In this document: piece after piece, positions 55,679 to 64,000 of the stretch
Position numbering within the stretch: position 1 is the first letter of the stretch
Layout: each line of letters opens with the position of its first letter
NCBI GenBank assembly: GCA_900604495.1
Contig: UWOR01000002.1
Span: 186,001 to 250,000 of the forward strand
Direction: 5' to 3'
Origin: Desulfovibrio sp. Marseille-P6017
Lineage (GTDB): Bacteria; Bacillota_A; Clostridia; Peptostreptococcales; Peptostreptococcaceae
Length of the DNA: 64,000 nucleotides
The notes under the pieces: model-generated
Seen by the model: only the letters and a program-made list of their open reading frames with translations
Database searches by the model: none
Told to the model about the DNA's origin: nothing
Program-made: the position numbers and the translations under genes

Positions 55679-55813
55679 TTATTCTATTCTAAGCTTTGAA
55701 AGTGTCTTGGATAAATCATTTATACTATCAGAGAGCACCAAAAGCTTTCTTTCTATCCTAACCAATAAGTACATTGATAGGGCAATTGGAAAGCCGACAT
55801 TTGCTATGATAGT
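55679..55813 (-). pseudogene. YvrJ family small protein, apparently lacking its start
   Basis: The minus frame reads TIIANVGFPIALSMYLLVRI, ERKLLVLSDSINDLSKTLSK, LRIE*. The VGFPIAxSxYLLVRxE block and the following SINxLSKT are the YvrJ signature (one membrane helix, often phage-associated). The codon before Thr is TAG, and no ATG lies upstream in frame, so the first ~6 residues are lost or the start is non-standard. Confidence 0.7.
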
Positions 55814-55856
55814 CTACAGTAGTATATGAAGATAAAATACATTAAAAGATAGTCAT

Positions 55857-56198
55857 AAATACAAAAACAAAACTTTTCATATAAAATATAAGCTAGAATC
55901 TGAGAAGATGCAAAATGGAAATACATATGATAAAAAGTATTCTATATGAGTAACACAGGAGCATAAAGCAAATATAAAATGTGAAGATGATTTAAGGAAA
56001 GAACTTAAGTTATATAGACTTTCTGCTAGTAATAGAGAAGGAATTAAAGCATTTATAGTGTTTAATAATAGTACTATGGAAGAATTTATTTTGAATAGGA
56101 CACCAAATATAGAAGAGTTGAAATTGATAAGAGGTTTTGTGGCGGTAAAATGTGAAAAATATGGAACTAATTTACTTAAAATAGTTAGAAACTTTTAA
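55857..56198 (+). pseudogene. HRDC-domain C-terminal remnant
   Basis: In frame: KYKNKTFHIKYKLESEKMQN then a TGA at 55947-55949, then CEDDLRKELKLYRLSASNRE, GIKAFIVFNNSTMEEFILNR, TPNIEELKLIRGFVAVKCEK, YGTNLLKIVRNF*. This is a full HRDC fold (RecQ/UvrD-type accessory DNA-binding domain). The rest of the parent protein, whether helicase or nuclease, is missing and there is no start codon. Confidence 0.75.
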
Positions 56199-56228
56199 AA
56201 TTAAAAATGAATTTAAATTTTGTATAAA

Positions 56229-56270
56229 AAAATAATCCTTAAATTTATTTGTATTTAGGGATTATTTTTT
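56229..56270. terminator. Terminator after the HRDC remnant
   Basis: AAAATAATCCTTAAAT pairs with ATTTAGGGATTATTTT (one mismatch), followed by T. Confidence 0.8.
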
Positions 56271-56635
56271 ATGATTTATATTATATAAATTTTATATATT
56301 AAATTAAAGATTAGAATATATGAGGGAAATTATGTTGATTGTATATTTTACCATAAAATATAAATGATAGTTAAGTATATAGAGTATGTTATAGTGATAA
56401 CAACTTTTTTATATTGCCTAAAAACTATAAAAATTACAATTTATAAGATTATTATAAAAAATTCTTAAAAATTACGGAATAAAGGGATTCCAAAGATATA
56501 AATACATTTTATAATAATATTATTATATTATTTAAGCTATGAATAAATATAAATATAGTTTTTATTAAGATAAAATAACAAATAGAATTTTATTATAAAT
56601 TAAGATAGAGATATTAATTGGAAGGAAGAAATAAA
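56271..56635. other. Upstream region of the dpt operon, no gene recognised
   Basis: About 365 very AT-rich bases with no convincing frame. It must hold the dpt promoter; several TATAAT-like hexamers occur, none clearly preferred. Confidence 0.4.
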
Positions 56636-58993
56636 GTGAATATAAATATTTATAAATTTTTAGAAAAAGACTATATAGAACTATATAGTATTGGGACAGA
56701 TATAGATAATTCAGTATTTACATCACCTCATAGTGTAATAGTAAAATCTAGAGTATTTGTTGAACAATTAATTGACAATATATCAAGTCTAGAAAGATTA
56801 CAAGGTTTAAACGAACTGAATTTATCACAAAGAATAAATACCCTAAAGTATAAAGGTATTATAGATAATGAAATAAGTGATTATCTGCATGAAATAAGAA
56901 TGTTAGGGAATCAAGCAGCACATGAAAATATTGAAGAAGAATTAGTATTAGCATTAAAAGCACATAAAAACATATATAAAGTTACAAGTTGGTTTATTGA
57001 AGTTTATATAGATTATAATTTTAAAACTCCAATATACAAAAGTCCTAAGCCTATGAATAATAGTCAAAGTGAAAGTTCAAATATGTTTATGAAAATAATG
57101 GGCAAAATGGAAGATTTGTTAAAGCTTAATAAAAGTAATGAAGAAAAGATAGCACAAGTATCTGCTAAAAAGGTTGAAGAAACAGTAGATATTAAAGAAT
57201 ATAAAGAAGAAATATCAGTTACAAAAGAAGTTGAAGAGATAAGAAAGAGCGAATGTTTGATTGAAGATTTGTCCAGACTTAAAGAATCATCAAGAGAAGC
57301 GGTAGAAGGCGTTAATGTATTTACTGATTTTAAGAAATATATGCATGTTGATAGAAATGCACAAATGGAGTTAGAAGAAATAATAGTAGAATCAAATAAA
57401 CAGACTAAATCTCAATTAATATTAGTATGTGGTAGTGTAGGAGATGGTAAGTCACACATTATATCATATTTTAAAAATAAATACCCAGATATAATAAAGA
57501 ATTTTACTTTGCATAATGATGCTACAGAAAGTTTAGAACCTAATAAAACATCTATGGATACACTAGATGATTTACTAGAAAACTTTACTGATGAGAAAAT
57601 AGCATCAAGTAGCCAAAAACTTATATTAGCAATAAACTTAGGAACATTAAATAATTTCATAGATTCAGAGTATGGAGAACGATTTACTAAGCTAAAAACA
57701 TTTGTTAATGAGAAGAAGATACTAGAAAGAAGCATAGCAGATAATAGCTTTGATAAAGATAGTAACATACAATTTGTTAATTTTAGTGATTATAGCTTAT
57801 ATACCTTAAAAGATGAAAAAGTTGAGTCAGAATATATTAAGTCATTAATCAAAAAAATTACAGATAAATCAGAAATAAATATCTTCTATAATTCTTATAA
57901 AACTAATTGTATGAAATGTAAGAATAAAGATAAATGTCCAATTAAGTCAAATTATGAATTATTGAGTGAAGATAAAACACAAGATGCTATAGTAGATTTA
58001 CTTGTTCAATGTATTATAAAAAATAAAATAATAATATCGACAAGGGCATTACTTAACTTTATGTATGATTTATTAATAGCTAGAACTTATATAGATATAC
58101 ACTCACCAATGTTTAAGGATGATATAAGTAAGCTTAAAAATGAAGAGTATATAAACTCATTAACACCAAATATAATATTTGATCATGAAGAATTATCTTT
58201 CATATTTAAAGCTCTAAATACTTTAGATCCACTTAATGTAAGAAATAGAGAAGTTGATGATTTTATTATTAAATTTAATAACTCGGTTAAGGTAATGGAC
58301 TTCTTTGATGAATATATAGATTATCCTAAAGGTTATATAAGTAAATTACATAATATAAATGATGAAGAAAAACTAGATAAGAAGACTAAGAAAGAATTAC
58401 TGAAATTATTTATTAGAAGCTATTACTTATGTGGTAAAGGAAATATATTTAATCTTAGAGATACTGTATATGAAGATTTTATAAGGTATGTGTATTATTG
58501 GAATAAAGGTGATAAGGCAAAACTAAAAGGATTATATACTGAAGTTAAAAATGGAATTATAAGGTGGAATGGTGAGGCTGATAAGAACCAAATAAATATA
58601 TTTATTGGAAAAAATCAAGTTAAGTATAAAGTAAGTGAAGAATTAGAATTAAAAGCAGATACGACTAACCTACCATCTAGCAAAGAAAGTAGATTGGAAA
58701 AGTTCTTAACTACAATTGAAATCAAATATAAGGGAGATAGATTAGATGAGTCTTGTGGTATAGATATAGACTTCCCATTATATGAGCTTTTGATAAGAGT
58801 AGGAAATGGATATAGACCAAATAAAAAAGATAAAAATCATTTTATAAAGTTTATAGAATTCATGAATAAAATTGAGATGGCAGGTTCGCAAAAAACTCAA
58901 TTAATATTCACAGAAAAAAATAGAGAAGAAAATAAAAAATTCAGATTAGAATATGACGATGAATTTGAAATTTATAAGTTTATGGAGATTTAG
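56636..58993 (+). CDS. dptF: DNA phosphorothioation-dependent restriction protein DptF
   Basis: 785 residues from GTG 56636, with GGAAGGA 8-16 bases upstream; the in-frame TTG at 56618 overlaps this site. Residues ~20-125 form a HEPN/DUF4145-like domain (VIVKSRVFVEQLIDNISSLE, EIRMLGNQAAHENIEEE). A coiled stretch follows, then a P-loop ATPase with GSVGDGKS at 266-273 (LILVCGSVGDGKSHIISYFK). C425, C428 and C434 (NCMKCKNKDKCPIK) look like a zinc knuckle. DptF works with DptG and DptH to damage DNA lacking the phosphorothioate mark made by Dnd proteins. Two bases separate it from dptG. Confidence 0.88.
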   Translation: MNINIYKFLEKDYIELYSIGTDIDNSVFTSPHSVIVKSRVFVEQLIDNISSLERLQGLNELNLSQRINTLKYKGIIDNEISDYLHEIRMLGNQAAHENIEEELVLALKAHKNIYKVTSWFIEVYIDYNFKTPIYKSPKPMNNSQSESSNMFMKIMGKMEDLLKLNKSNEEKIAQVSAKKVEETVDIKEYKEEISVTKEVEEIRKSECLIEDLSRLKESSREAVEGVNVFTDFKKYMHVDRNAQMELEEIIVESNKQTKSQLILVCGSVGDGKSHIISYFKNKYPDIIKNFTLHNDATESLEPNKTSMDTLDDLLENFTDEKIASSSQKLILAINLGTLNNFIDSEYGERFTKLKTFVNEKKILERSIADNSFDKDSNIQFVNFSDYSLYTLKDEKVESEYIKSLIKKITDKSEINIFYNSYKTNCMKCKNKDKCPIKSNYELLSEDKTQDAIVDLLVQCIIKNKIIISTRALLNFMYDLLIARTYIDIHSPMFKDDISKLKNEEYINSLTPNIIFDHEELSFIFKALNTLDPLNVRNREVDDFIIKFNNSVKVMDFFDEYIDYPKGYISKLHNINDEEKLDKKTKKELLKLFIRSYYLCGKGNIFNLRDTVYEDFIRYVYYWNKGDKAKLKGLYTEVKNGIIRWNGEADKNQINIFIGKNQVKYKVSEELELKADTTNLPSSKESRLEKFLTTIEIKYKGDRLDESCGIDIDFPLYELLIRVGNGYRPNKKDKNHFIKFIEFMNKIEMAGSQKTQLIFTEKNREENKKFRLEYDDEFEIYKFMEI

Positions 58994-58995
58994 TT

Positions 58996-60384
58996 ATGTG
59001 CAAAGCAATTAATTATAGTATAGATTTAGAAGGTATAAAAGAAACCTTTAAGTTTACAGACAAAGGTTTAACACATAAGCAAGGTGGAAAATATAAACTG
59101 TTACCATATGTGGCTAATGAAAAAACTTTAGTATCAGATTTCTCAGGGGTTATAGGTTCATTTTCAAGGATTATAAGTGATAAGAAACTTAATGGAGATT
59201 TTGAGGTAGAAAGCTTTTTAGAAGAAGTATCGGATCAAATTGGAGAATATGAAGGAGATAACTCAAGAGAAACTTTTAAAGATATTATTAGAAGTATGTT
59301 CATAGACAATAATGGATTAGTTGATTTTGATATAAGAACTATAAACTATATATCATCAACAACGTCAGATGATAAAATATCAACCTTCTTATACTCAATA
59401 TTATTTGATGAATCTATAAAAGAAGATGTTAGTAAGTATTATGATAGGGAAGTTGAAAATATTTTATATAAGCTAGTGATAAAAGCATTACCAGAATTAA
59501 AAGATGAAAAGAATAAAATAGGTGAATATAAATGCTATTTACCTTTTGTTAAGGAGCAATTTGTAAAAGATTTTAAGTTTATTATATCAAAAGAAGATTT
59601 ATATAAAGATTCATTAAAGAGATTTTTAGAATACTATTATATGTTTTATGTATCTCAGCTTGTAATGAAGCTTGATGAATTTGAAAATGTAGATTTAACT
59701 AAGCCTAATAAGCTTTACTATACATTAGATTGGGAGCGTACATCAAAGACTAGAACAGCTTATCAATTTGGATGGGAAAAAATAAAGAATAGTACAGCTT
59801 CATTATTTTCTCATGCAGTAGTATTAGAAATGTTAAATCATAATGAGATAGAAGAACAATTAGGATATAAGGATTTAGCTGAATTATTTAAAATTATTTC
59901 TGAGGATACTTTTACTGATCAAATAGAAGAATTAATAGAAGCATACAAAAGACAATTACAAGATATTAAGTGGGAAAACTTTAGGTATGTTGATAAAGAA
60001 ACAGAGATAAAAGGTTTTAGTTCTGTTCATAAATTATTTAATGTTGTTAGATATCAGTTTGAAAACTCTAGTAGTAGAAGTAGAGCAAATGAAGCATACA
60101 GGAACTGGTTTGTAAGATTTGTTCAAAAGAACTTTGCAAAGAGAAGAGGTCAATTAGGATATAACTTAAATATAACCGAAGATGATATAATACTAATGAC
60201 AAAAATTTGTATCAATAATAATGAAAAACTTAAATTAAATGATTTATTTGAAGAATTTGAATTAAGAGGATTATTCTTTGATAGAGATTCAAAATTAAAG
60301 ATAATACAGTTATATGAAAAATTAAATTTATTAGAAAAGAAATCGGATAGTGGGGATGCGCAGTATGTCAAATCAGTTTTATAG
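58996..60384 (+). CDS. dptG: DNA phosphorothioation-dependent restriction protein DptG
   Basis: 462 residues, helical and soluble. Segments such as HKQGGKYKLLPYVANEKTLV, LDWERTSKTRTAYQFGWEKI and SSRSRANEAYRNWFVRFVQK match DptG of Dpt systems. No catalytic motif is obvious, in keeping with a structural or DNA-engaging role in the restriction complex. The start is ATG 58996 immediately after dptF and the end overlaps dptH by 20 bases, so translation is coupled. The assignment rests on sequence character and on its position between DptF and DptH. Confidence 0.85.
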   Translation: MCKAINYSIDLEGIKETFKFTDKGLTHKQGGKYKLLPYVANEKTLVSDFSGVIGSFSRIISDKKLNGDFEVESFLEEVSDQIGEYEGDNSRETFKDIIRSMFIDNNGLVDFDIRTINYISSTTSDDKISTFLYSILFDESIKEDVSKYYDREVENILYKLVIKALPELKDEKNKIGEYKCYLPFVKEQFVKDFKFIISKEDLYKDSLKRFLEYYYMFYVSQLVMKLDEFENVDLTKPNKLYYTLDWERTSKTRTAYQFGWEKIKNSTASLFSHAVVLEMLNHNEIEEQLGYKDLAELFKIISEDTFTDQIEELIEAYKRQLQDIKWENFRYVDKETEIKGFSSVHKLFNVVRYQFENSSSRSRANEAYRNWFVRFVQKNFAKRRGQLGYNLNITEDDIILMTKICINNNEKLKLNDLFEEFELRGLFFDRDSKLKIIQLYEKLNLLEKKSDSGDAQYVKSVL

Positions 60385-63300
60385 TTATTTATCGAGTAAG
60401 ATAATTGATTTTTTCAGATTAAATCCATTAATACCTGGTTCAAAATATAATATTCAGTTTGAAACAGAAGAACAAGTAAGGGATTTATATGAAAAATTAA
60501 AAGATAATAATTTATATAGAGAATATGAATACAAAGATTTAAGTGGAGAAGTAAAGTATAAATCATATGAGTTAGAGTTTAATGGAGTATCGTTAATAGT
60601 ATCTTCGACTATGGATAATGTTCAACCTGATTTTTTAACTAGACTTAGAAATATGGTTGGCATGGAAGAGGGATACGAGAAAAAAGCTATATTATTCATT
60701 CATAACACTACACTAGATAGTATTATGGGAGGAACAGAATCTTTTAGCAAGGAAGGAATGCCATTTCACATTGACTCTATTCAAAAAGATATAAAAAAGA
60801 TACTAGCTACAGAGTCTTTTACAGAAGTTGATAAAGCTATAGTTGAGATGGATTTAGATAAAAAGAAGAAAGTTTTATTTGCAGATAACCACTCTATATT
60901 TGAATATGAAGATATACTTGATATTTTAAAAAAAGGATATATATCAAAAGATCAATATAAAGATTTTGGGCTTTTTTATGATGAAAAGCTTACAGATTTT
61001 GAAGGTAAGCAACTAAGCAATAGAATAAAAGAGAATGCATCTTACTTTACTAAAGTAGATGAAATTCATAACTATGGAAATCCAGAGACACAGTTAGAAA
61101 AGTTCTTTGGTGAAAAAGGATCATCAAGGCTTAAAGAAAAAGATTGGATGCAAGTAGATTATAAATTGGTAGATAAATTTATTGATGAGGGTAAGAAAAC
61201 TACAAAACTAGAATACAAATCAAGCTCTGAAGAGTGGGACAAAGAAGAAGGAACATCAAAAGCAAAATTAAGAGTTAGAAATATTATCGTTTTTAATGAA
61301 GAGAAAAAAGAAGAAGTAGAGTTAGAATTTTCATTCTATGATAATTTAAAAAATGAATTTATACAAAAGGTTGAAGGGGAAGCTGAAGCAAAAACTTCAG
61401 GTAAGAAATTAAAAGTTACTATTAAAGATATAGAAGGAAAGTCAAACTTCTATAAAGTTATATATAAAGTAGATAATATTAAGTTTGAATTTAAGATAGT
61501 AATGCTTAAATGCAGCCCTAGATACCTTGAATCAATTAAATCAAAATACTCACTAGTAATCAAGAAAAAAGATAGTTATATATCAGTAAATACTAATGAA
61601 TCAACAATCGTTTTTAATGAATTTGAAGATAAGAATACTACTTATGAAATTGATTCAAATAATGATGTAATAGAATTACCAAAAAATGAAAAGTTAACTG
61701 TTAAACTAAGTGAAAACTTTGAATATGAAAATGATAGTGATTTAGCAAGATTTAACTTAAAATTAGAAAATGATATAATTCCTATTGGTATAGTAGGAAC
61801 AAGTGAGAAAATTGCACCTATAGAAGGTTTTAAAGTTTGGAAATTAAAAAGAGAAAAGAAAAGTGACTTTAAGTTAATAGGTGATAATAAATTACAACAT
61901 GGAACTAAAGAATATTTCACTAGAGATGAATTTAGAAAAAATCTAAATTTAGAAAAGCAACTTATAGATTTAGAAGGATTAAGTTTTATTGAAAATAGTG
62001 AAGGAATAGAAGTTTTAGATATAGACTTAGATATTGATGTAGAAAGAACATACAGAAATATAATAGATTATTATAGATTATCTAAAAAACTTCCAAGTTT
62101 ATCATATATAAATGATGATATAAAGAAGTTATATGACGAATTTATTAAATCATATACAATAGCATTAAATAATATAAAAGAAGGTAGTTATCTTACTAAA
62201 AAGCAAAAAAACTTATTTAGAATAGGTGCAATAAGAAGAAGTATAGAAGATAAAGAGTTAATTTTTACTTCATTGCATCCATTAAATATTATATATCAAC
62301 TTCATTTAAATTATGGAATAGATAATGAAGTTATAGATGAAGATGTTTTAAAGAAATTTACATCCACTTATCTTTTACCATATATAATAGATGAAGACGA
62401 TAAACTTTATATACCTATGGAACAACAACATTCTCCTGAATGGAAGTATTACGTAGACGAGAATCTTCCTAGATATAAAAGTTCAAGAGACTTTGTTTCA
62501 AAATTAGTTAATGAAAAGATAGAAGAGTTTGTAAGCCATTTTAAATATATGTTTGAAATGGGAAATAATGCACCAATAAGAATTAACTTAATTAATACAG
62601 GTGATAGCAAAGAGATACTACAAGGGATATTTAAATACTATATAAAACAGCTTAAGAATAAAAAGGTAAGTGAACTATTACCAATAGATTTATTTATATA
62701 CTCAGATAAGAATATAACAAATGCTTTTGAAGAAGTAGCATTTAATGAGGATATAGAATCATTAAAAGAGATATATAATTTGGATTTATCAGTGGATGAT
62801 ATGTCTGAAGAAGATGTATTAAATTTATATAGAGAAAAAGTACATTTTTATTCTAAGAATATAAGTAATGGTGTTGAGTATGCACATATTACATTTTTAG
62901 AAATGAGTAGTGACGTTAAGAAAATAACTTCTAATATGGATGATATACCATCAGGAGTTATATTAAATGGTACTATATCAGGAGTTCCATCAGTATTTTT
63001 AGGAGACTCATATAGAACTGGATTTGGTACTAAATATACTAATACAGAAAGTAGACTTATGAATGTAGCTATAAAATTAAATGCTTTAAATGCAGCATCA
63101 TCTGGAGAACCATTTAACAGCAATCAATGCAAAGCTATATCTATACCTAACAAAAACAAAGCAACATTAGATAGTATATATGATGCTAGTCATTGGGTAA
63201 CATTCATAGATCCTAAGGTTGATTTGAATTTCTTTAAAAATGACCCTGATGCAAAAGATCTATTAATAATACATTATAGTGATCAATATACAACTGCCGG

Positions 63301-64000
63301 AGGATATGATGCAATAACGGTTACTAGAAAGTCTGGACCATATCAAAGAGTTATAGAAGAGTTTTTAGAAAAAAATGGAATAGAAAATGCAAGTGATTAT
63401 TCACCATCAGTTATAAATATGTTTAATGCTATAAATGGAGATTGGCTTTTAAGATTATTATCTAGTAAATCACATTTCCCTAAAGAGAAAATAAGTATAT
63501 TATCTGCAATAAAGTTAGGTCTTGCTCAATTTAAAAATGATAATATAATATGGGTTCCTATATCACTTGAAGAAATATTAAGAGTATCAGGTGGTGCAGG
63601 TTTAAAACAAAGTGAAGGATTTTTATCAGCTAAGAACTTAGGGTTTGAAGGGGGAGTAACAAGTGATGATATATTATTTGTTGGTATAGAAGAAGTAAGC
63701 GATAAAGTATTTGTACATTATTATCCAGTTGAAGTTAAGATAGGAATAAATGATCCATCATATGTTCATAAGGGAATAAAACAAGCTAAATCTACTAAAT
63801 CAATATTCAATAATATATTATTACCTGATGAAAATGAAGATTTAAGTAGCACACAAAAAGTATATAGAAACTTCTTAATGCAGCTTGTAATAACTAGTGC
63901 TGAAAAGTTAAGTTTATATAATGTTTGTAAAGGTGGAGACTGGAATAAAGTAATTAATTCTGATTTAAGAAGAAAATTACTTAATGAAGAATATGAAATA
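60365..64000 (+). CDS. dptH: DNA phosphorothioation-dependent restriction protein DptH (3' end beyond window)
   Basis: ATG 60365 lies inside the last 20 bases of dptG; the frame stays open to the window end, giving 1212 residues so far of an expected ~1,700 or more. The N-terminus is MSNQFYSYLSSKIIDFFRLN. Segments such as SLIVSSTMDNVQPDFLTRLR, YLTKKQKNLFRIGAIRRSIE, FTSLHPLNIIYQLHLNYGID and IIHYSDQYTTAGGYDAITVT are typical of the long region ahead of the HerA/FtsK-type ATPase of DptH. That ATPase must lie beyond the window. It would act as the DNA-translocating component of restriction. Confidence 0.85.
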   Translation, partial: MSNQFYSYLSSKIIDFFRLNPLIPGSKYNIQFETEEQVRDLYEKLKDNNLYREYEYKDLSGEVKYKSYELEFNGVSLIVSSTMDNVQPDFLTRLRNMVGMEEGYEKKAILFIHNTTLDSIMGGTESFSKEGMPFHIDSIQKDIKKILATESFTEVDKAIVEMDLDKKKKVLFADNHSIFEYEDILDILKKGYISKDQYKDFGLFYDEKLTDFEGKQLSNRIKENASYFTKVDEIHNYGNPETQLEKFFGEKGSSRLKEKDWMQVDYKLVDKFIDEGKKTTKLEYKSSSEEWDKEEGTSKAKLRVRNIIVFNEEKKEEVELEFSFYDNLKNEFIQKVEGEAEAKTSGKKLKVTIKDIEGKSNFYKVIYKVDNIKFEFKIVMLKCSPRYLESIKSKYSLVIKKKDSYISVNTNESTIVFNEFEDKNTTYEIDSNNDVIELPKNEKLTVKLSENFEYENDSDLARFNLKLENDIIPIGIVGTSEKIAPIEGFKVWKLKREKKSDFKLIGDNKLQHGTKEYFTRDEFRKNLNLEKQLIDLEGLSFIENSEGIEVLDIDLDIDVERTYRNIIDYYRLSKKLPSLSYINDDIKKLYDEFIKSYTIALNNIKEGSYLTKKQKNLFRIGAIRRSIEDKELIFTSLHPLNIIYQLHLNYGIDNEVIDEDVLKKFTSTYLLPYIIDEDDKLYIPMEQQHSPEWKYYVDENLPRYKSSRDFVSKLVNEKIEEFVSHFKYMFEMGNNAPIRINLINTGDSKEILQGIFKYYIKQLKNKKVSELLPIDLFIYSDKNITNAFEEVAFNEDIESLKEIYNLDLSVDDMSEEDVLNLYREKVHFYSKNISNGVEYAHITFLEMSSDVKKITSNMDDIPSGVILNGTISGVPSVFLGDSYRTGFGTKYTNTESRLMNVAIKLNALNAASSGEPFNSNQCKAISIPNKNKATLDSIYDASHWVTFIDPKVDLNFFKNDPDAKDLLIIHYSDQYTTAGGYDAITVTRKSGPYQRVIEEFLEKNGIENASDYSPSVINMFNAINGDWLLRLLSSKSHFPKEKISILSAIKLGLAQFKNDNIIWVPISLEEILRVSGGAGLKQSEGFLSAKNLGFEGGVTSDDILFVGIEEVSDKVFVHYYPVEVKIGINDPSYVHKGIKQAKSTKSIFNNILLPDENEDLSSTQKVYRNFLMQLVITSAEKLSLYNVCKGGDWNKVINSDLRRKLLNEEYEI

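Noticed and set aside
1..64000. CRISPR array, rRNA or tRNA genes
   Set aside because: No evenly spaced repeats with unique spacers and no recognisable rRNA or tRNA sequences were seen on reading both strands.

Overview
The DNA is very AT-rich, with clostridial-type Shine-Dalgarno sites and some TTG/GTG starts. Gene content (choloylglycine hydrolase, vanG-type cluster, AmmeMemoRadiSam genes, NhaC antiporter, cytoplasmic orphan histidine kinases) suggests an anaerobic Firmicute of class Clostridia, plausibly Peptostreptococcaceae (Clostridioides/Paraclostridium-like). The family assignment is inference, not shown by any marker gene here.

Layout. 0-6 kb: MATE exporter with a MarR regulator, a YczE-like membrane protein, a frameshifted PAS/GAF histidine kinase, and a DUF2975/HTH pair. 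6.2-13 kb: a D-Ala-D-Ser (vanG-type) glycopeptide-resistance cluster in the order ligase, VanXY/VanY peptidase, VanT membrane half (decayed), VanZ-like protein, serine/alanine racemase, VanR, VanS. Four helically phased direct repeats in front look like a VanR operator. 13-21.3 kb: metabolic and resistance genes (bile-salt hydrolase family, HIT, HugZ-like, Arr rifampin ADP-ribosyltransferase, a Memo-AMMECR1 fusion with its frameshifted radical-SAM partner, GpmA). 21.4-31.7 kb: signalling genes (second histidine kinase interrupted at an A9 tract, WYL-regulator pseudogene, GGDEF-EAL protein, third intact histidine kinase) and a decayed GntR/DUF1648 unit. 32-37.2 kb: Rrf2-nitroreductase-oxidoreductase operon and an ATC-hydrolase-like/NhaC pair. 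37.4-42.5 kb: a transaldolase and UlaA-type PTS operon with a frameshifted PRD regulator, behind a promoter overlapping a cre-like site. 42.7-48.2 kb: PEP-hydrolase-like pseudogene, ParA-like ATPase, metallophosphoesterase with a decayed paralogue nearby, heme-oxygenase fragment, and an ArsR/ArsP-type pair with three matching operators. 48.2-55.5 kb: DUF2812/DUF1648/GntR block (the better-preserved copy of the 27 kb unit), decayed TetR-RND pair, second MarR-MATE pair. 55.6-64 kb: small gene remnants, then dptF-dptG-dptH of a phosphorothioation-dependent restriction system, with dptH running off the window.

Two themes stand out. First, gene decay is unusually dense: at least fifteen loci have frameshifts, stops or internal deletions. 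Several have multiple lesions and are true pseudogenes. Single-lesion cases in homopolymers could be sequencing errors, slippage or phase variation. Second, a family of cytoplasmic orphan sensor kinases shares a PAS-led architecture and a conserved C-terminal tail (EKC-x-IE-x-SDIY), with no response regulator beside any of them.

No tRNA, rRNA, CRISPR array or intact insertion sequence was recognised.
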